Positions 12,251 through 25,466 of a DNA stretch of 64,000 bases are shown in pieces. Each line of letters begins with the position of its first letter. Within the stretch, counting starts at the first letter, position 1. The stretch is from assembly GCA_013398275.1 (NCBI GenBank), contig VZSE01010764.1, forward strand, positions 479,769 through 543,768. The letters run 5' to 3'. A program made the position numbers and the translations under genes. The notes under the pieces are model-generated. The model was not told where the DNA came from. It worked only from the letters and a program-made list of their open reading frames with translations, and searched no databases. Source of the DNA: Promerops cafer. Lineage: Eukaryota; Chordata; Aves; Passeriformes; Nectariniidae.

Positions 12251-15200
12251 GGATTTGATTATTTTTATTATTAAATTAATTTATCTTAGCAGGGGAAAAT
12301 AGGTTTTGCATTCATTTAGGTGGATGCCCGAGTGCACTGCAGGAGTCTGCCGAGAGGCAGGAATTCTTCAGGCTGTGTAAGAAATGCATGATTCTTGGGT
12401 ATTTTGGTTTTTTCGTCGTGTTTTGTCTATTTTGTATGCATGACTGGCACGGGGCTGTTGTCCTGTTTTTAGAGCATTTAATTACAATAGACACTCCAAG
12501 GCTGAACAAAATGTTCTTTTATCTAGCTAAAGAATGTAGCTTGGGTTTGGGGTTGGTGTTTTTTATTGGTTTCTTTTTTTTCCCTTGCATAACTTTTCGT
12601 TAATGTTTTGGAAAGAGAGATTATCATTTGGGGGGTGTTCATTTATTTTCAGCCTAAAACCATCTGGTCTCTGCATCCTGCAATGCTTGGTTTCTCCTAC
12701 TGCTCATCTCAGAGCCTCCTGAACTGCTGAGCAACTAATTGCCATGGCTAGTCACTGCAACCCCAAATCACAGGTTTTCAGGAACTGCTGCTTTGCCTAA
12801 TGATTTTAATTTGATATTTGATGAGGTTTGCCAGGATAAAGAGGTGTATTACTGGCTTCGTGTGTTCCTCCTTGCATTTTTTTCCTTTTTACCACAAGAA
12901 TTAGTGCTGAACACATGCAGTTTGCACTGCAATTAACGGATCTGTGAGATAATGAACATCCAAAACGGATGAGGCGGCTCCATCCTGGGATCAGAGCCTG
13001 AGGGGTTTCAAGATTTTCTGTTAGTGGGGTGATGGTGAACAGCAAAAGAAATTTAATCCCGTATAAGATGCAGGGTATTTTGCCAGCATCTCGTGTGTTT
13101 TGCTTGTTGTTCACTGTTACGGGCCGCAGGAGAGATGAGGGTGTCAGCCTTTGGGGAAGACATCTCACCCTCAGCTGCGTCCCCTCTGTGCTGAGCGCAG
13201 GCGAGGCTGGAAAGCAGAGGCGGTGCTGACTTTGAGCAGCCCTGGGAGGTGAGAGCAAACTGGAGTTGCTGCAGCTGGGAGCCTGGGGGGCAGGATTATC
13301 TGATGGAAGAGGGAATGATGGGCAGCAGGATGAAATGGATCCTGCTGACAAGGGGCCAGCCCTCAATTCAAAGGGAGGCAGTGGGAAACCCAGCAAAAGA
13401 AGACTTGGTTGTACTTCAGTTTAGTACTATTACTGGGAGTGGAATACAAATGTATTTATTTTTTTTAAATGCCCCAGTTTGAAATAAACAAAAAAGCTCA
13501 CCCACCCCCCCAAATCCACCCCATCAATCTGTACAAGGATGTCTGACATTCATCAGGAAGAGACTAGGAGAATTAAATTCAATATTGTTGCAAATCTAAA
13601 GGCAAAACACAGAGCTGATGGAAATCACCTGCAACCAGAGTTTGCTTCAGGCAGCCAAGAGCCATCGGGTTTCCATCAGGAGGAGAAAATCCTCTTGTCA
13701 TTTCAGCCTGTTTGGCCACCCAAGTAGGGGCAGCAACAAGCTGATTTGAAGACAATAAATATTTAATCATCCTAAATTTACAATAAATGGCAGTTAAAAA
13801 ACTGTAAGAGCTTGTCACCATGTCTGTATGCACATATGATTATATATGTTTCCCATATGCATTGCCCTACATGAGACCATGTTTTATATGTGTGTAAAAA
13901 TAGTGATGCCCTGTGAGTTGAACTCTGTCACATCTACATCTGGGAGGACGTAGTCACCAGGGCAGTTTGTTTCTGCTTCTCAGTGTAGGTGACAGTGCCT
14001 TTGCTTTGAGAACTGATGTATATTTTGATAAAATTACCCTTTCTGTGCTGATGTAAGAGACACTTTCCTCATAGGTATTTGATGACTTCTAGTGCCTGAT
14101 TGTGGTTCTAAATGCAATTTCCATTTCTAATAGAGCTCAAAATAAGTGTTAATAAAACTGGGATGTAAATATATGCTAATAGTTGTACAGCTGTTCGGTA
14201 CGTATCAATAGAAATTAATGTTCCTGATGAGAAAAAAATACTCAATATTTTTTTAGGGCCATATTACTGGCATGAACTTAATTTTTGGTAGTAATGAAAA
14301 AATAAAAACTGTTATTCTGAATCAAAAATTCCTGCTTGTGGATTTAATTTATCATAAGGGGGGGTAAAAAAAAAAAAGCTTTGCTGTGTTTTGCTTTGTT
14401 TTGTTTCCTTCTTGGGTGCTCATTAATTTCATGGGAGGTTTTCAGTGATGCTCCTTGGCAGGGTGGGTGTCCGTGCCAGGCTGAGCTGCAGGCAGGGGCT
14501 CTCCCTGAGCCTTGGTTTGGTAATTCCAGTGTGAGCTTTATTTTTTTGTGACAAACGGGTTTGGACTGTCTGCCACATGGCTTGGAGCAACAGCCAGCTC
14601 TAAAATGGCCTCTCCCGCGCCAGGCTCGTACTCTGCCCATCTGTCACTGTGTCCGGGGTGTCCTGCTAAGTTGGGAATGTTTCCCACACTCTCCAAGCAG
14701 GATCAAATGCTTCTCGACACATTTTGATGCACAAACTGTCAGCCAAATCAAATGCAGATTTGCCTGTTTCAGCTCACCAGTGCCTGCTGGGTTTCAAAGC
14801 CACTGCAGAGGGCAGAAATTACTGTTGGTGCATGTGGATTATGAGCTTAAGTTTTCAGTTGGGTTTCCCTGAGCGTGTGTTTGCTTGTCCTTTCTCCACA
14901 GCAAGTTCAGATTGGTCCATTGTAATTGTGGTGCTTAAATGGACTCATAAAGAATGGCTAAAATCAGAAGACTCCTGCTAAAGGAGTCAGAATTTGATAT
15001 GGCTCATTTGTAAGGTTTTCTTCCCTGCACTGGATCTAAACTAGGAACTATTTCTGAAAAAATAAAATATTACTGAAGTCATAGTCCTTGAAAGAAGCCT
15101 GAAGTTTACTTGGGGAAGTATCTTCCTCAACATTTTAGTACTGCATGTACAATAATTAGGAAAAAACCCTGGGTATGTGTCATTTCTTCCCTTCGCTTTC

Positions 15201-15609
15201 CATGGGAGGATTATTTCCAAACTGGACCCACTGCAAAAATTTATTTTCAGTGGTGGCTATTTCTAGTGTGAGTGAGTAATCTCTTTGTTGTGTTTTTCTG
15301 TTTGTCTCATTGTTCACAAGATTTTCCAGATGGGCAAGTGTTTTATCCATATTTCTTCCAGAGATGGTCACTGCTGTCTTCTAACACCTTCTTCCAAGCA
15401 GAACTGTGGTGCTCTTTGAAGCACATCCCTTGAGACAGACTTGAACAAGTGACCAGGGCTTGGTGTGTGTGGGCCTGGAAGTGTGAGATTTACTTTCCCT
15501 TGGACATTGCCAATTCTCTTACCAAATATGCTTTTTCTCAGAAGTTGTACAGCTGGCCTTTTTTCTTAAAATTTAAATTCTGGGATATTTCAGTTGGACA
15601 CGGTGGTTC
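12251..15609 (+). other. PRKAG2: PRKAG2 intron 1, between the two CpG islands
   Basis: Ordinary intronic sequence, mostly AT-rich with a moderately GC-richer patch at 13100-13300. A 196-codon open frame on the minus strand (12806-13396) has low-complexity Ser/Pro composition and no recognisable domain, so I treat it as chance. Short A/T homopolymers occur near 14220-14380. Nothing else can be supported. Confidence 0.75.
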
Positions 15610-16000
15610 CTTCATCTCACTCCACTGGGCGCTCGGAGAGTTAACCCTGTTTTCTACCCGGCAGCCAAAGCTGTGCAAAGAAAACGTCATCTTTGTAACA
15701 CGTGGAAGTGCCCCCAGAGCTTGGGGCCTCGTTGTGCTCCCAGTGTGGGGATGATGTGGGACAGCGAGGAAAGCCGGGACTGAAACTGGGCTGGGATTAT
15801 CGCGGCTGGCTCCTGCAGCCCGACATCGGAGCTGGGAGCCCGCTCTGCTGCCCCGCCGGAGTGTTCGCTCAGCCTCCCGCGGGGATGGAGCAGCCTCCCC
15901 AGCCCGAGCGTTGCCATGGCTACGCTGGTACCGCGGCGTGCAGCTGCGGGAAGGAGCCGGACTGGACCGCGCTCCGCACCGCCCTGCACACCGTGGTAGG
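15610..16000 (+). promoter_or_regulatory. PRKAG2: Second CpG-rich island in intron 1
   Basis: A second CpG-dense block, clearest at 15770-15990 with TATCGCGG, CCCGCGGGG and GCGGCGTGCAG words, set in AT-rich intron. It could be an alternative promoter, an exon with an unusual composition or an enhancer. The + strand carries an open frame across its whole length that ends near a donor-like GTAGGA at 15996. No TATA box is visible. Regulatory function is inferred from composition only. Confidence 0.4.
15885..15995 (+). CDS. PRKAG2: Candidate alternative first coding exon (37 codons)
   Basis: The first in-frame ATG of the open frame is at 15885, in a strong context (G at -3, G at +4). It encodes 37 residues beginning MEQPPQPERCHGYAG and ending ALHTV, then meets GTAGGA at 15996 in phase 0, the phase required by exon 2. 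The peptide is rich in Cys and Pro and I recognise no domain. The intron side of the donor (GTAGGA) is the same as that of real exon 2. Against it: open frames are long by chance in GC-rich DNA, and a matching phase has a one-in-three chance. RNA evidence is needed to accept it. Confidence 0.25.
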
Positions 16001-19000
16001 AGGCAGTCCCTTGTTTGGACAGCTTTCTAAATAGAGGGGGAAAATGGGAAAGAAAAAAAAAAAAATCAGCTTTATTCCCACTTTATAGACAGTAAAGATG
16101 GAGAGGTGAGACGCGGGGTTCATTTATCCTGTGTTGAATCCTCCAAAGTTGAAGCAAGTTGTCCAGCTTCTCCCGTACCAGGGAGATGGGAGCACATTGC
16201 CCGCTGGAGAGGCTGGCTTTCCCCTTCTCTCTAGGCTGGACAGAAAGTGTGGGGTAGAACAGGTATCCTTAGTGCCTTCCCAGAGCTAATCCAGAAAGCC
16301 AGAGCAGGCAGTGAAAGTCTCATCACTGAAGTGCACTCATGAAGCTGGATGTGCAGTTTGTAAAGCACTTTGGATTCCCACAGCGTGAATGATGTATTTT
16401 AATTTATTAGCATTGGATGTCACTGCTAACTGAAAATCTAGGAATGGTACAAAATCTCACTCTCTCTTAGCTCAAAGTCAGGGGTGGGACCTAGAGGGCA
16501 TGCAGGCTGGGTTTGGGCAGAATACTGTACTATGAGTGTGATAAACTGTTCTGGGTTGTGGCTGAGAATTTGATGTTTCTTCCGTCCTTGAGGGCATTTT
16601 ATGTTGCCAACTTCAGAAAAATGCACCTTTAAATAAAGAGTTCAGACTGTGATGAATGAAGACATCTATTCTTTTGGGAAAAGAAAAAACTAGTTTAGCT
16701 TACGAAATAAAGCATATTAAATTTATTGGTCTCTTTTTATGTGTGGTGCTGAAGGTGTAAGAGAAGCTGTAGCAAGGTGACTGTAAACTTCACAGAGGTG
16801 AAGTTTTTCTCTGCAGCTGCAGAGTAATGTAGAAAAATGCATCAGGAAAGCACCAAGAGGGGAATCTTTCCTCATCATGGAGAGCATGTGCTGTTCCCCC
16901 TTGACCTCCCATTCAGGTCTTCAGCACACGAAGCACAGAATCATCTTGTTCTTCCTTTCCTTCCCTAATTTCCTCTTTGCTTCTGCTTTTTTCCCTTTAT
17001 TTTTTTTTTTTTAGTTGAGGGACTATGAGATCAGAGCAGGTCCCTCACTTGCCTGGCTTTCCAGCTGTAAGCTTTCTTCTAATTGTCAAGATTATTCATG
17101 GTTATTGACTGACAAGAATGGAAAGAGGAGGGAATTGGCAGCTGTCTTCCTAAATGCAGTGAACTGGAAAAAATAGTTGCAGTTTATTTATGGCAGAGAT
17201 CTTTTGCCTGGTGTGAATGTCACCTTTTTTAGTCATATATATGCAAGGGAGAACCCTGCAAGTCCTTCTCAGATAAGGCCATCAGTTGGGGGTTTTCAGT
17301 TCTGATTCTGCTCTGTTTTACTCTTCCTTGAGGACATAGTTTTTGAAGAGATTTAGCCAACAGAGAGTGGGGGAAAACATAAAAAATGAAAACCACAGTG
17401 ACTCAAAGTAGCTGAAGTGTGGAGATGACTTGGTAAGGCTCAGTATGAGCCTTGCATTGAATCCCCCTCAGATTGTTTGCTCCTGTGCTGCAGTGGCTCA
17501 AGTGTTTTCATTACATTATGGCAAAATCATCTTTTGTTTCCTGCAGTTCTGCTGTTTCACTGCGGCTGAAGTTGTGTTTTGTAGCACATGCTGTCTTTTC
17601 TCTGTAAATACATTGGGATCCTGTGTCTCATTTATGTAAGACAAACTCATAAAAAACCTCACTTTTATTGGCACTGAGTTTGAGCCATCCTCAGGGTAAC
17701 ATTTCCAGTCTCGGGCAGTCCTTACTTAGAGTCCTGTATCTTGGTTCCTTAATTCCCTCATCATTCACCAAACCACTTTTTCCAGGACTGAGGTGTGTTA
17801 TCTTCTGCTTTTACCTTGTGTTTCTAACCTTTGGGTGCTTCTTAAATGAAATGTCTCGCCGGAGAAGGGTTGTCTTTGGCTGAGCACCCAGGAATAGCAC
17901 TTAATAATGGGTTTGTATGTGCATCGTGGTGGTGTCACAGGGACTATTGGGAATTTTGGTTTCCTCCCTGGCACGCTTTCTCTGCTGTTCTCTCACTTTC
18001 TCTCTCTCCCTCTCCTTTTTTTTTTTTAAGTGACATTTTGTTATTTGCACGTTTGCTGGGTTGTCCATCTGCTGTTGTAATAAACACGCTGCCAGTCACT
18101 GCTGTGTGGTTCGTGGTGTGAAGGAGCTGACAAACCAGGCTGTCGTGTGCTTGGGGATGGGAGTCAGGCTTTGTCAGAGTGCCTCTGTGGTGCTCTGTGA
18201 CTTTCTGATGAGGTGGGGAGCAGCACCCTCCACCACAGCATTTCCACACAGCCCTGAGCTCTCTGCACATTATAAACATGATGGGGCTCCAGGCAGGAGG
18301 GATTCCATCCCACCCCAGGCTGTCTGTGCTCAGCTCATCTGCAAAGACTGAATCACAGATGTGATACGGTGGGGTTTCCTGGCAGGAGAGCACAAGGCTT
18401 GAAAGAAAACTTCATTTTTTTTCTGTAAACAGCATAGGAATGTGTTCTAGTGATTTAAGTCTGAGATTGAGAACAACACAAAAAACAATCCGTGCTCTCT
18501 TGGAAGTTTTTTTGATGGATCTTGTCTACAGCCCCAGAAACAAAAAATGTGAATTTGCTGTGGACTGCTGGAAATTAATGCCTGTCAGGATCATTTAAGA
18601 ATTTCAGAAATTAAGAAGGGTGTGCTGGATGCTGCCAGTATCCCATGATCAGGATAACTCAGGAAGAACAGCTTGGAAGACAGCTGTTTTCAGGGAAATA
18701 TCAAGGACTTATTGGTTGCATGGCTCTCTTTAATCCATTCCCTTTGAAATTCCTGGTTTTAGCAGCTTTTTCTGCCCAAGTGGTAACAATCCAAGCTAGA
18801 GGACCTGTGGTGAGAACAGTGGCTTCAGTAGCTCTTTAGGTCCATATCCACATCTTGTTGCAGCTGAAAGAAATGCCTTTGAATTGCACATAGGCTGGTT
18901 TTCTTCTGCCAAGCTTTCATATGTGAGTTTTTTTACATAAAACATTGAATAATCACCTGAAGGATGGGGATTTTCACATGCTGAGATCTGGGTTAGATTT

Positions 19001-19205
19001 CAGTCAGCCATTACTCCCTAACCTTTTAGAGAGTGCCTCTTTGGGACTGAATATTTTCCGTTTGTTCCAGGCATGTCATTTAGGGGGACTTACCTTCTGT
19101 TATTTCAAATCTGATGCTGTATCCACCTTGAAGTCCACCACAGCTGGTCCTGCACGGTCACCCAATAACCCCTGGACTCTGCTGCCTTGGAACCTTCATA
19201 CTGTG

Positions 19206-19575
19206 GACAAAATCATAGAAGGTGGGAAATCACTAAGGTGGGAAAAGGCCTCTAAGATGAAAGAGTTCACTGCCAACCTGCCACCTCCACCATTTCCTCT
19301 TGTCCTCTTGCTTGTTTTGGGAGAAGAGACCAACCCCCACCTGGCTACAACCTCCTTTCAGGGAGTTGTGGAGAGTGATCAGGTCTCCCCTGAGCCTCTT
19401 TTTCTCCAGGGTAAACTTCCCCAGCTCCCTCAACTGCTTCTTATAGGACTTGTATTCTAGACCCTTCACCATCCCCCTTGCCCTTTTCTGGACACTCCCC
19501 AGCCCCTCAATATCTTTCTTGCAGTGAGAGGCTCAGAACTGAGGATTCAAGGTACAGCCTCACCAATCAAGTCTC
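19206..19575 (-). mobile_element. CR1 LINE 3' fragment, minus orientation
   Basis: On the minus strand this reads as the CR1 3' region. The frame at 19233-19472 encodes 'KKQLRELGKFTLEKKRLRGD' followed by 'GGCSQVGVGLFSQ', the familiar conserved end of the CR1 ORF2-derived segment. The + strand left end carries 'atcatagaaggtggg', the reverse of the CR1 tail with its ATTCTATGAT-type repeat. The copy is truncated at its 5' end and lacks a reverse transcriptase domain, so it is dead. Confidence 0.92.
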
Positions 19576-19620
19576 TATATCTTATTTCTATCCTCTCAAA
19601 CTGTCCAGACCTACATATTC

Positions 19621-19725
19621 GGGTTTTTGGGGTGGTTTTTTTGGTTTGGTTTTTTTTTGGTTTTTTGAGGGGGATTTTTGTTTGGTTTTTTTGTTGTTGT
19701 TGTTTGGTATTTTATTTTTCAAATA
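19621..19725. repeat. G/T-rich low-complexity tract
   Basis: Runs of T interrupted by GG or GGG, immediately beyond the 5' end of the minus-strand CR1 copy. The open frames across it encode Phe/Gly/Val/Trp strings, a direct result of the composition and not of coding. Confidence 0.8.
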
Positions 19726-22710
19726 CAAATAGCCTTAAAAGTAATAGCAAACAAATAAATTGGAATAGCCTTGTGCAGTACAAAGCTGGCTTGCACAAAT
19801 CCAACCAGCTTTGTACATCTGTTCCTGCCCACTCCCATTGAGTCACACCAAGACTTAGTCACCAGCATCCTCAGTCTCACAGTACAACTTATATATTTCT
19901 CTCCAAAACACATGCTACAGTCTAGATGGCATGGGGGAGTGAGAAAAGCAAAGCAATGAGCAAACTACTCCTAAAGGAATAAAGGAATGCAGCAAGTCTT
20001 ATTATACTTTACTATAACCGGTATATCAAAACAACAATAACAAAAGGACAGAAATTCCTGTGTATGTCCGTTTTGAATCTTTCCTTGTGCAATAATGGAG
20101 TGATTTGTTATAAATCCCCAAAGGCTTCTAGATAGGATTGTTCTCAGAAAAAGACAATTTTCTGTTCAAGCAGAGCTACCAAGCTATGCCCTCTATTCCA
20201 CCGAGATCAAACTGTGGATTGTGCTCACAGGCTATTAGCATATGTAGCATATTTGCTATTCAGTTTTACATAGGCTTGTAATAGGTACAAATTCAAGGTT
20301 GATCTAAAAAAATCTGCTGGTGTGCAGAATGCAATGAAAGAAACTGTTCACAGCTGCTGTTAATAAAAATCCTGACCTTCTTTGTCCTTGTGAGGATACT
20401 TGAAGTGCTCGTAGCTCAGTAATATCAGCAGAGGAGGAGACTTTGTTAAGGTGTGATGCTGAGGAGTGCAGCTTTTATCAATCTTTTGTGAGTTCAGAGC
20501 TCTTGTCAGCACTCAGCTTCATTCCCTTGTATGTTGTTTTCTTTGTTTATTTTATTAAAGGAGCTGTCTCCCCATATTGAAAACTGCCTCAGTAAATTGT
20601 CACCTTCTGCTTGAGTTATGTTGTAAAAGAAACTGTAATGTCTGGCAGGCATTTCACATCCTTAAATTTGGTGCAATCCTAGCACATATATAGAACTTAG
20701 TGAGGCAGAAAAGTAATGCCTCAAAGGTGACACCATCCGTAGTCAGGACTGCGTGATGCTACCCACACCAGGACTCTGAAGCTGTTAACAGCTGAGGAAC
20801 CCAGACTTTCAGCAGAGGTTGGTTATGGGGCTACCATGAAGCTCTTCTGACCTGAGTCACCCCTGAAACGTGGCCAAAGAGTTGACCACGTTCGTGGGGA
20901 CCCACCACCGTGGGCACAGATTTCACATCCCCGTGTTGTTCACAGTCATTCCTCATGTTTGAATAGACAGTTGCAAAAGATGCCAGCAGGGAGCTGTTTG
21001 TGAAATATTCTTTTGGTACCCAGCCCTGAAATTTTGGACCGCTGTCGAGCGGGGCCATAAAAAGGTCCTACTTCCACCCAAAATACATTGGAAATTGGTC
21101 TCTGGCCTGTCAGTCACAGCATGTCCCAGCCCTTGCTGGCTCTTTGGCTTCAGCCTTTGCAGAGGAGCTTTATCAGCCTGGCTGCCAAAGTAGCCTTGAC
21201 ACTAAACAATAACAGAAGAAAAATCCTGTTTATTCTGTGTTGTTTACTGGATTCAGGGCTTTAGTGGTCTGTTATTTAAGTATGCAGCCTCTGCAACAGA
21301 ATTGCTGAAAGCCCTCTTCTTGCACCAAGGTCTCCAACTGCAGCAACTTCCAGACCAGCTTGTCTGGGAAGCCTTTTTGGCAGGAATTCTCCCCCGTAAG
21401 GAAAGAAACAGTGAAACTGGCTGGAAAAGGTGAAAAATGGTTTGGTTAACCAGATCTTGCTCCTGCTATTTGACTGTGCTATGCCAGTCAATTTATTTGC
21501 TTTCTGCATCCTCAAATGTGGTTTTCTTTCCTATTCTCCAAAACAGTTCTGGAAAAAGTTTCTTTGTTTTCCCAGGATATCAAAGAACAGAAATTTTATT
21601 CTTACTTCTTTTCACATAATCCCAAATATTCTGATAGATGGGATGCCAGAGGAAAAGGGGCTGGAATTATGAAGGATCACCCTCTAGATGTGGGGTTAAC
21701 CCAGACCAGAATCATGCTAGAGTTAGTCTCACCTTTGGAGGAGAAATTTGCATGAAGAATCTGTAACCTTCCAGATATCTGTTGTTTGCCCAGAGGAAAC
21801 AGGGAAAGAAGTGGTAGAGAAGGTAAGTGCAAGTGCAGACAGAATAATCCTGACTTGCACTGGAAAATCACCTGTTGAGTAGGTGTTGTGGGAGATTTCC
21901 CTCCCCAGGAGGGAGCCTGACTGCTGACAGGAGCACTGAGCCACGGCTCTGCTGTGTCACAGCTCTGCTGTCCCCCAGGAAAAGCTTTGCTGTCCCTGGG
22001 GCTGTGTTCTTCAGTGAATATGACAGGAGCTGCCATGACAACCTCTTGTAAATAAAACTGGATTGAAAACAAAATAAATCTGAGGTGGCTTTGTGGCTGT
22101 AAGGTAAATCTAAAGTGCTCAAGAGGTCATTTTTTCTAACGGGGTGGCAGGAGGGATGTCTGGCTGTCAGATGGAGCAGAGTGATGGAAGGACTGACTAA
22201 GGAGCACAAGCATGACAGGAAAGCCAATGAAACTTCCAAACCAGGCTTTTCATACTCTTAATTCCAGGTTAGCAGCACTAGGACCTGCTTTTTCTCTATA
22301 CAGGGGTGATCACAGACTGTGGTCTCTGCAGAAGCTGTCTGTCCAAGGATACAATGCAGGACTGATGGACACAGGGCGTGATGCCATTCTGCAGCCAGGG
22401 CTCTGCAGTCTGAAGGACTCTTCCTCCTACCAGGACATCATTGTGTGCCTTTGATGGAGTTTTAAAAGTCTCTGCAGAACAATGTGGTTGTCCAGGGAGC
22501 TGTTTCCAAGTGGTGTAGAGCAGAGCTGGAGAGCAGGAAAGCTGTCTAGGAACAGCTTCAGTCCCCAGCCACTGGCAGAGCAAGTGACTTCTGTGTGTAT
22601 CTGCTGGCATCAGATCAGAGCAGTCACAACTGTGACAAGGGCAAGGGCTGCACCATTGGCCTGTCAAAAGTTCTGTGGTATTTTGCAACACTTTTGGAGC
22701 AGTTTGGTTT

Positions 22711-22747
22711 GGTTGGTTTTTTTGTTTTGTTTTTGTTTTTTTTTTTA
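22711..22747. repeat. T-rich tract with G spacers
   Basis: Alternating T runs and single or double G residues ending in an uninterrupted T run. Simple-sequence intronic DNA. Confidence 0.7.
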
Positions 22748-25394
22748 AGAGTTACTGTATCATCAACTACATCATCACATGTTTCTGGCTGAAGAGGGAC
22801 ACAAGAAAGAAATTGTTATCTATCTGTATTCTGCAGAAATATTCATGAAGGGGAAATCACCACTTAATATTTCCTTGCTTAACCAACAGATTGGAATTGA
22901 GAGAACAGCATTTGTAGCCTGGTATTTGATATATGTATTTTTTTCCTTCTGTGAATGGATGACTTCAGATATAGAATCCTATGAAAGACTAAAAAATCAT
23001 TAGGTAGCAGTTACAATTATAGACTTTTTCACAGGACAAAAAGTACAATTATTACCCACTTTGAAATGTTCAGCAGTGCTATATTAACAAAAAAAGGTCT
23101 CATACTGCCCAGAAAGCTCCAGATTCAGTTATTTTGACTTACAGGTAGAGATTTGTTCTGGATGTAAAGACAGATGAAGTCACAACACCTCTATGGTATC
23201 TGAGAGTTACAAATCAGAACAGAGTCATCTTCTGGGTTTCATGATATTGTTAGACTTCGGACTTTAATATATATGTGGCCTTTAATTTGGAATTGTAAAT
23301 GAGAACTGAAATTTAGCTCCTTGAAAAATGGTTGTATCTACCTTCCCTCTCCTGGTTTTGAAGGTTTCTGCTCAAATAAGACATTTTGGTTTCATTCCTG
23401 CCAGTTCTAGATTTTCTGAACAGCTTTTTCAACCCTGATTAGTAGATATGTGTCCCCTTCAACCCAGTTTCTGCCATCCAGTCTCCAGCCTTCCTAAATA
23501 GCTGCTTTCCTTCCTGGAAGTTACACCAGGGAGTAATATAGAGGTACTAATATGTGGAGCTCAAAAGAGGTTATTTTCTTGATTTATTCCATGGAAAATT
23601 ACTTAGCACACATCAGATTCCAACTTCTGCACTGCTGAAGATGGGTACAGGAAAATGTTGGTAAATCCTTTGGCTAAATTAAACACGGGGGGATCTGTTT
23701 TTGTATAACTCTCATTAGGCTCTTAAATATCTTCACAGAGATTCTTCAATTAAGTCCTGCAGTAGCATATGAAGTAATAATAATAGTAATGATGATGGTA
23801 ACCTATCTATTGGTGCTGTTTATAAATGCCATTTACGGCTAAATATTTTTTAAATGGAGTAAGTAATTTTAATCTTAATTTTAATCTCTTCCTTTGTTTT
23901 TGAGATGTTTCCTTATATTTTTATTTGCAAACAAAGGTGATGTGAAACACAGATGCCCAGGCAAGAGGGAGATGTTGCACAGTTGAGCTTTGTAGATAGT
24001 TCCCATTGAATGTGTATAGATAGGGCTGGGAGCAGATGAATTTGTCAGGAATATGTTTGTTTGGGGCCTAATGATTTGGGGCCAGCTTGGCCAAGCCTGG
24101 CTGTTGCTTTTTTTTTTTTTTTCCTTTTCAACTTGGCATGAATTACTCCCATGTGTTTCAGTTCCAGTAATTCAATATTTTGTTCCTTATTTTTGTTGCT
24201 TGTTATGTAACCAGAATATTTTCAAACACTTGTAAGAATTCTGCCTGAGTTATACACAATTTTTGAGCATATTTTGACTTTAGTATGACTACACAAAGTG
24301 ATGTGATTAGACCTGTGGCTGCTCTGAATTCTGAAGACAAGCAAGCCCTGCAGACTTCACGGATGGTGCTAATTTTTAATTAAGCTCTGTTTGATCACAA
24401 ATTAGGTTTACGTGAAATTGCTATTTATTTATATTTTGAACTCTTTTAAATGGATGCAGATGTGGTAGTTGAGAAGCACTGAATCATTGCATGGAAAGGG
24501 TGATGCCTCGCATCTGGGAGGTTCTGTGTTGGGGAGGTATTCCTGACATTTAGAGCACAATTTAGGACCCAAGACTCAGTTCTTCAGCACACAGCATTAG
24601 GCAACCTCATACTTCTGGTCACGAAATTGCTCATTATGTACTTTTCTGATCAAACAGATGCTAAACTTGACACTAACACAATTTCCTTATGCATGTAGAA
24701 AGGAGCTCTAAAAACCCTGTGGCTGGAACATGAAGTATCATAAACAGAACAGACGGCAGGAGGTGGAATATAATTGCAGTTTGTTTTTGTTAGTTAAAAA
24801 TGAGCATGTGTGCTTTTCTTATGGCTTTCTTGTCTTCAGTCCTGCAGAATTGGGTGCTCCTCTCCCATTTGTGCAAGTGAATCGGTTATTTCCTCCCTGA
24901 GCACCGTGTCAGTTTTCTCTGTCTTTTTTTTGGAAGTTACGTATTTTCAGAATGTTGACATACTTTCATTCAGGTTGTGTTTATTGCCATAAATGTGATT
25001 TAAGATCATACATGCCTCTAAAGGCAAGATAGGCATTTGCTGAGCAAGTGGATGTGTTTAAACTATAATTTCCTACCAATTTTTCTGTGGGATTTCGGTA
25101 GCTCCCCTGGAAAGTTTTAACACAGGACTTTTGACTTTGGCTGTGCAGGTGGTTTTTGATGGTGATGTGGTGCAAGTGCTGCTGAGGGCTCACTGTTCAC
25201 TTGTAACTTACACCTGACACTGTTTCACAGCCAAGGAGAACCATCAGAGTCCGTGTTACTGCTTGCCAGCAATTGCTGTGGTTGAAGCAGTGGGCACTCT
25301 GGAAACAGACCTGTGGGCTTCAGTCATGGGATGCTCTGATGGAAGGAGGAAGGCATTAATAAAATACATCATTTTTTCTTCTCTGTCCTTGCAG

Positions 25395-25466
25395 GATCTC
25401 AGCTCTTTTGCCATGCCATTCTTGGACGGTGATGTGGAGAGCACAGACAAAAATGCTTCTCGCAAG
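25395..25466 (+). CDS. PRKAG2: PRKAG2 exon 2 (gamma-2 N-terminal extension)
   Basis: A 72-base exon of exactly 24 codons: DLSSFAMPFLDGDVESTDKN then ASRK. It matches the known gamma-2 segment that follows the first exon (DLSSFAMPLLDGD in mammals), with Phe for Leu at one site and a more variable acidic tail. It is bounded by a pyrimidine-rich acceptor ending TTGCAG at 25394 and by the donor AAG/GTAGGA at 25467, and is phase 0 at both ends. An internal ATG at 25413-25415 in good context (GCC before it) corresponds to the start of the shorter mammalian isoform that begins MPLLDGD. In the full-length protein this is part of an extension thought to direct localisation and carry phosphorylation sites; it precedes the CBS core. 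Skipping it would keep the reading frame. Confidence 0.96.

Larger units (their letters stand above)
16001..25394 (+). other. PRKAG2: PRKAG2 intron 1, last part
   Basis: Intronic DNA leading into exon 2. It contains a CR1 copy in minus orientation (about 19206-19575) with an adjoining G/T tract (19621-19725), another T/G tract (22711-22747) and T homopolymers near 17000, 18020 and 24108. No other gene is supportable. The final 30 bases before exon 2 form a T/C-rich acceptor tract ending in GCAG. Confidence 0.8.

Noticed and set aside
11736..12302. 188-codon + strand frame across the CpG island
   Set aside because: It starts at a TTG, not an ATG, and it reaches the GTAAGT donor in phase 1, which does not match exon 2. 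The length reflects high GC. Only the different frame starting at 12172 is kept as a candidate.
12806..13396. 196-codon open frame on the minus strand
   Set aside because: The product is low-complexity Ser/Pro/Leu sequence with no recognisable domain, no promoter or splice context, and lies antisense in intron 1. Length alone is not enough in this composition.
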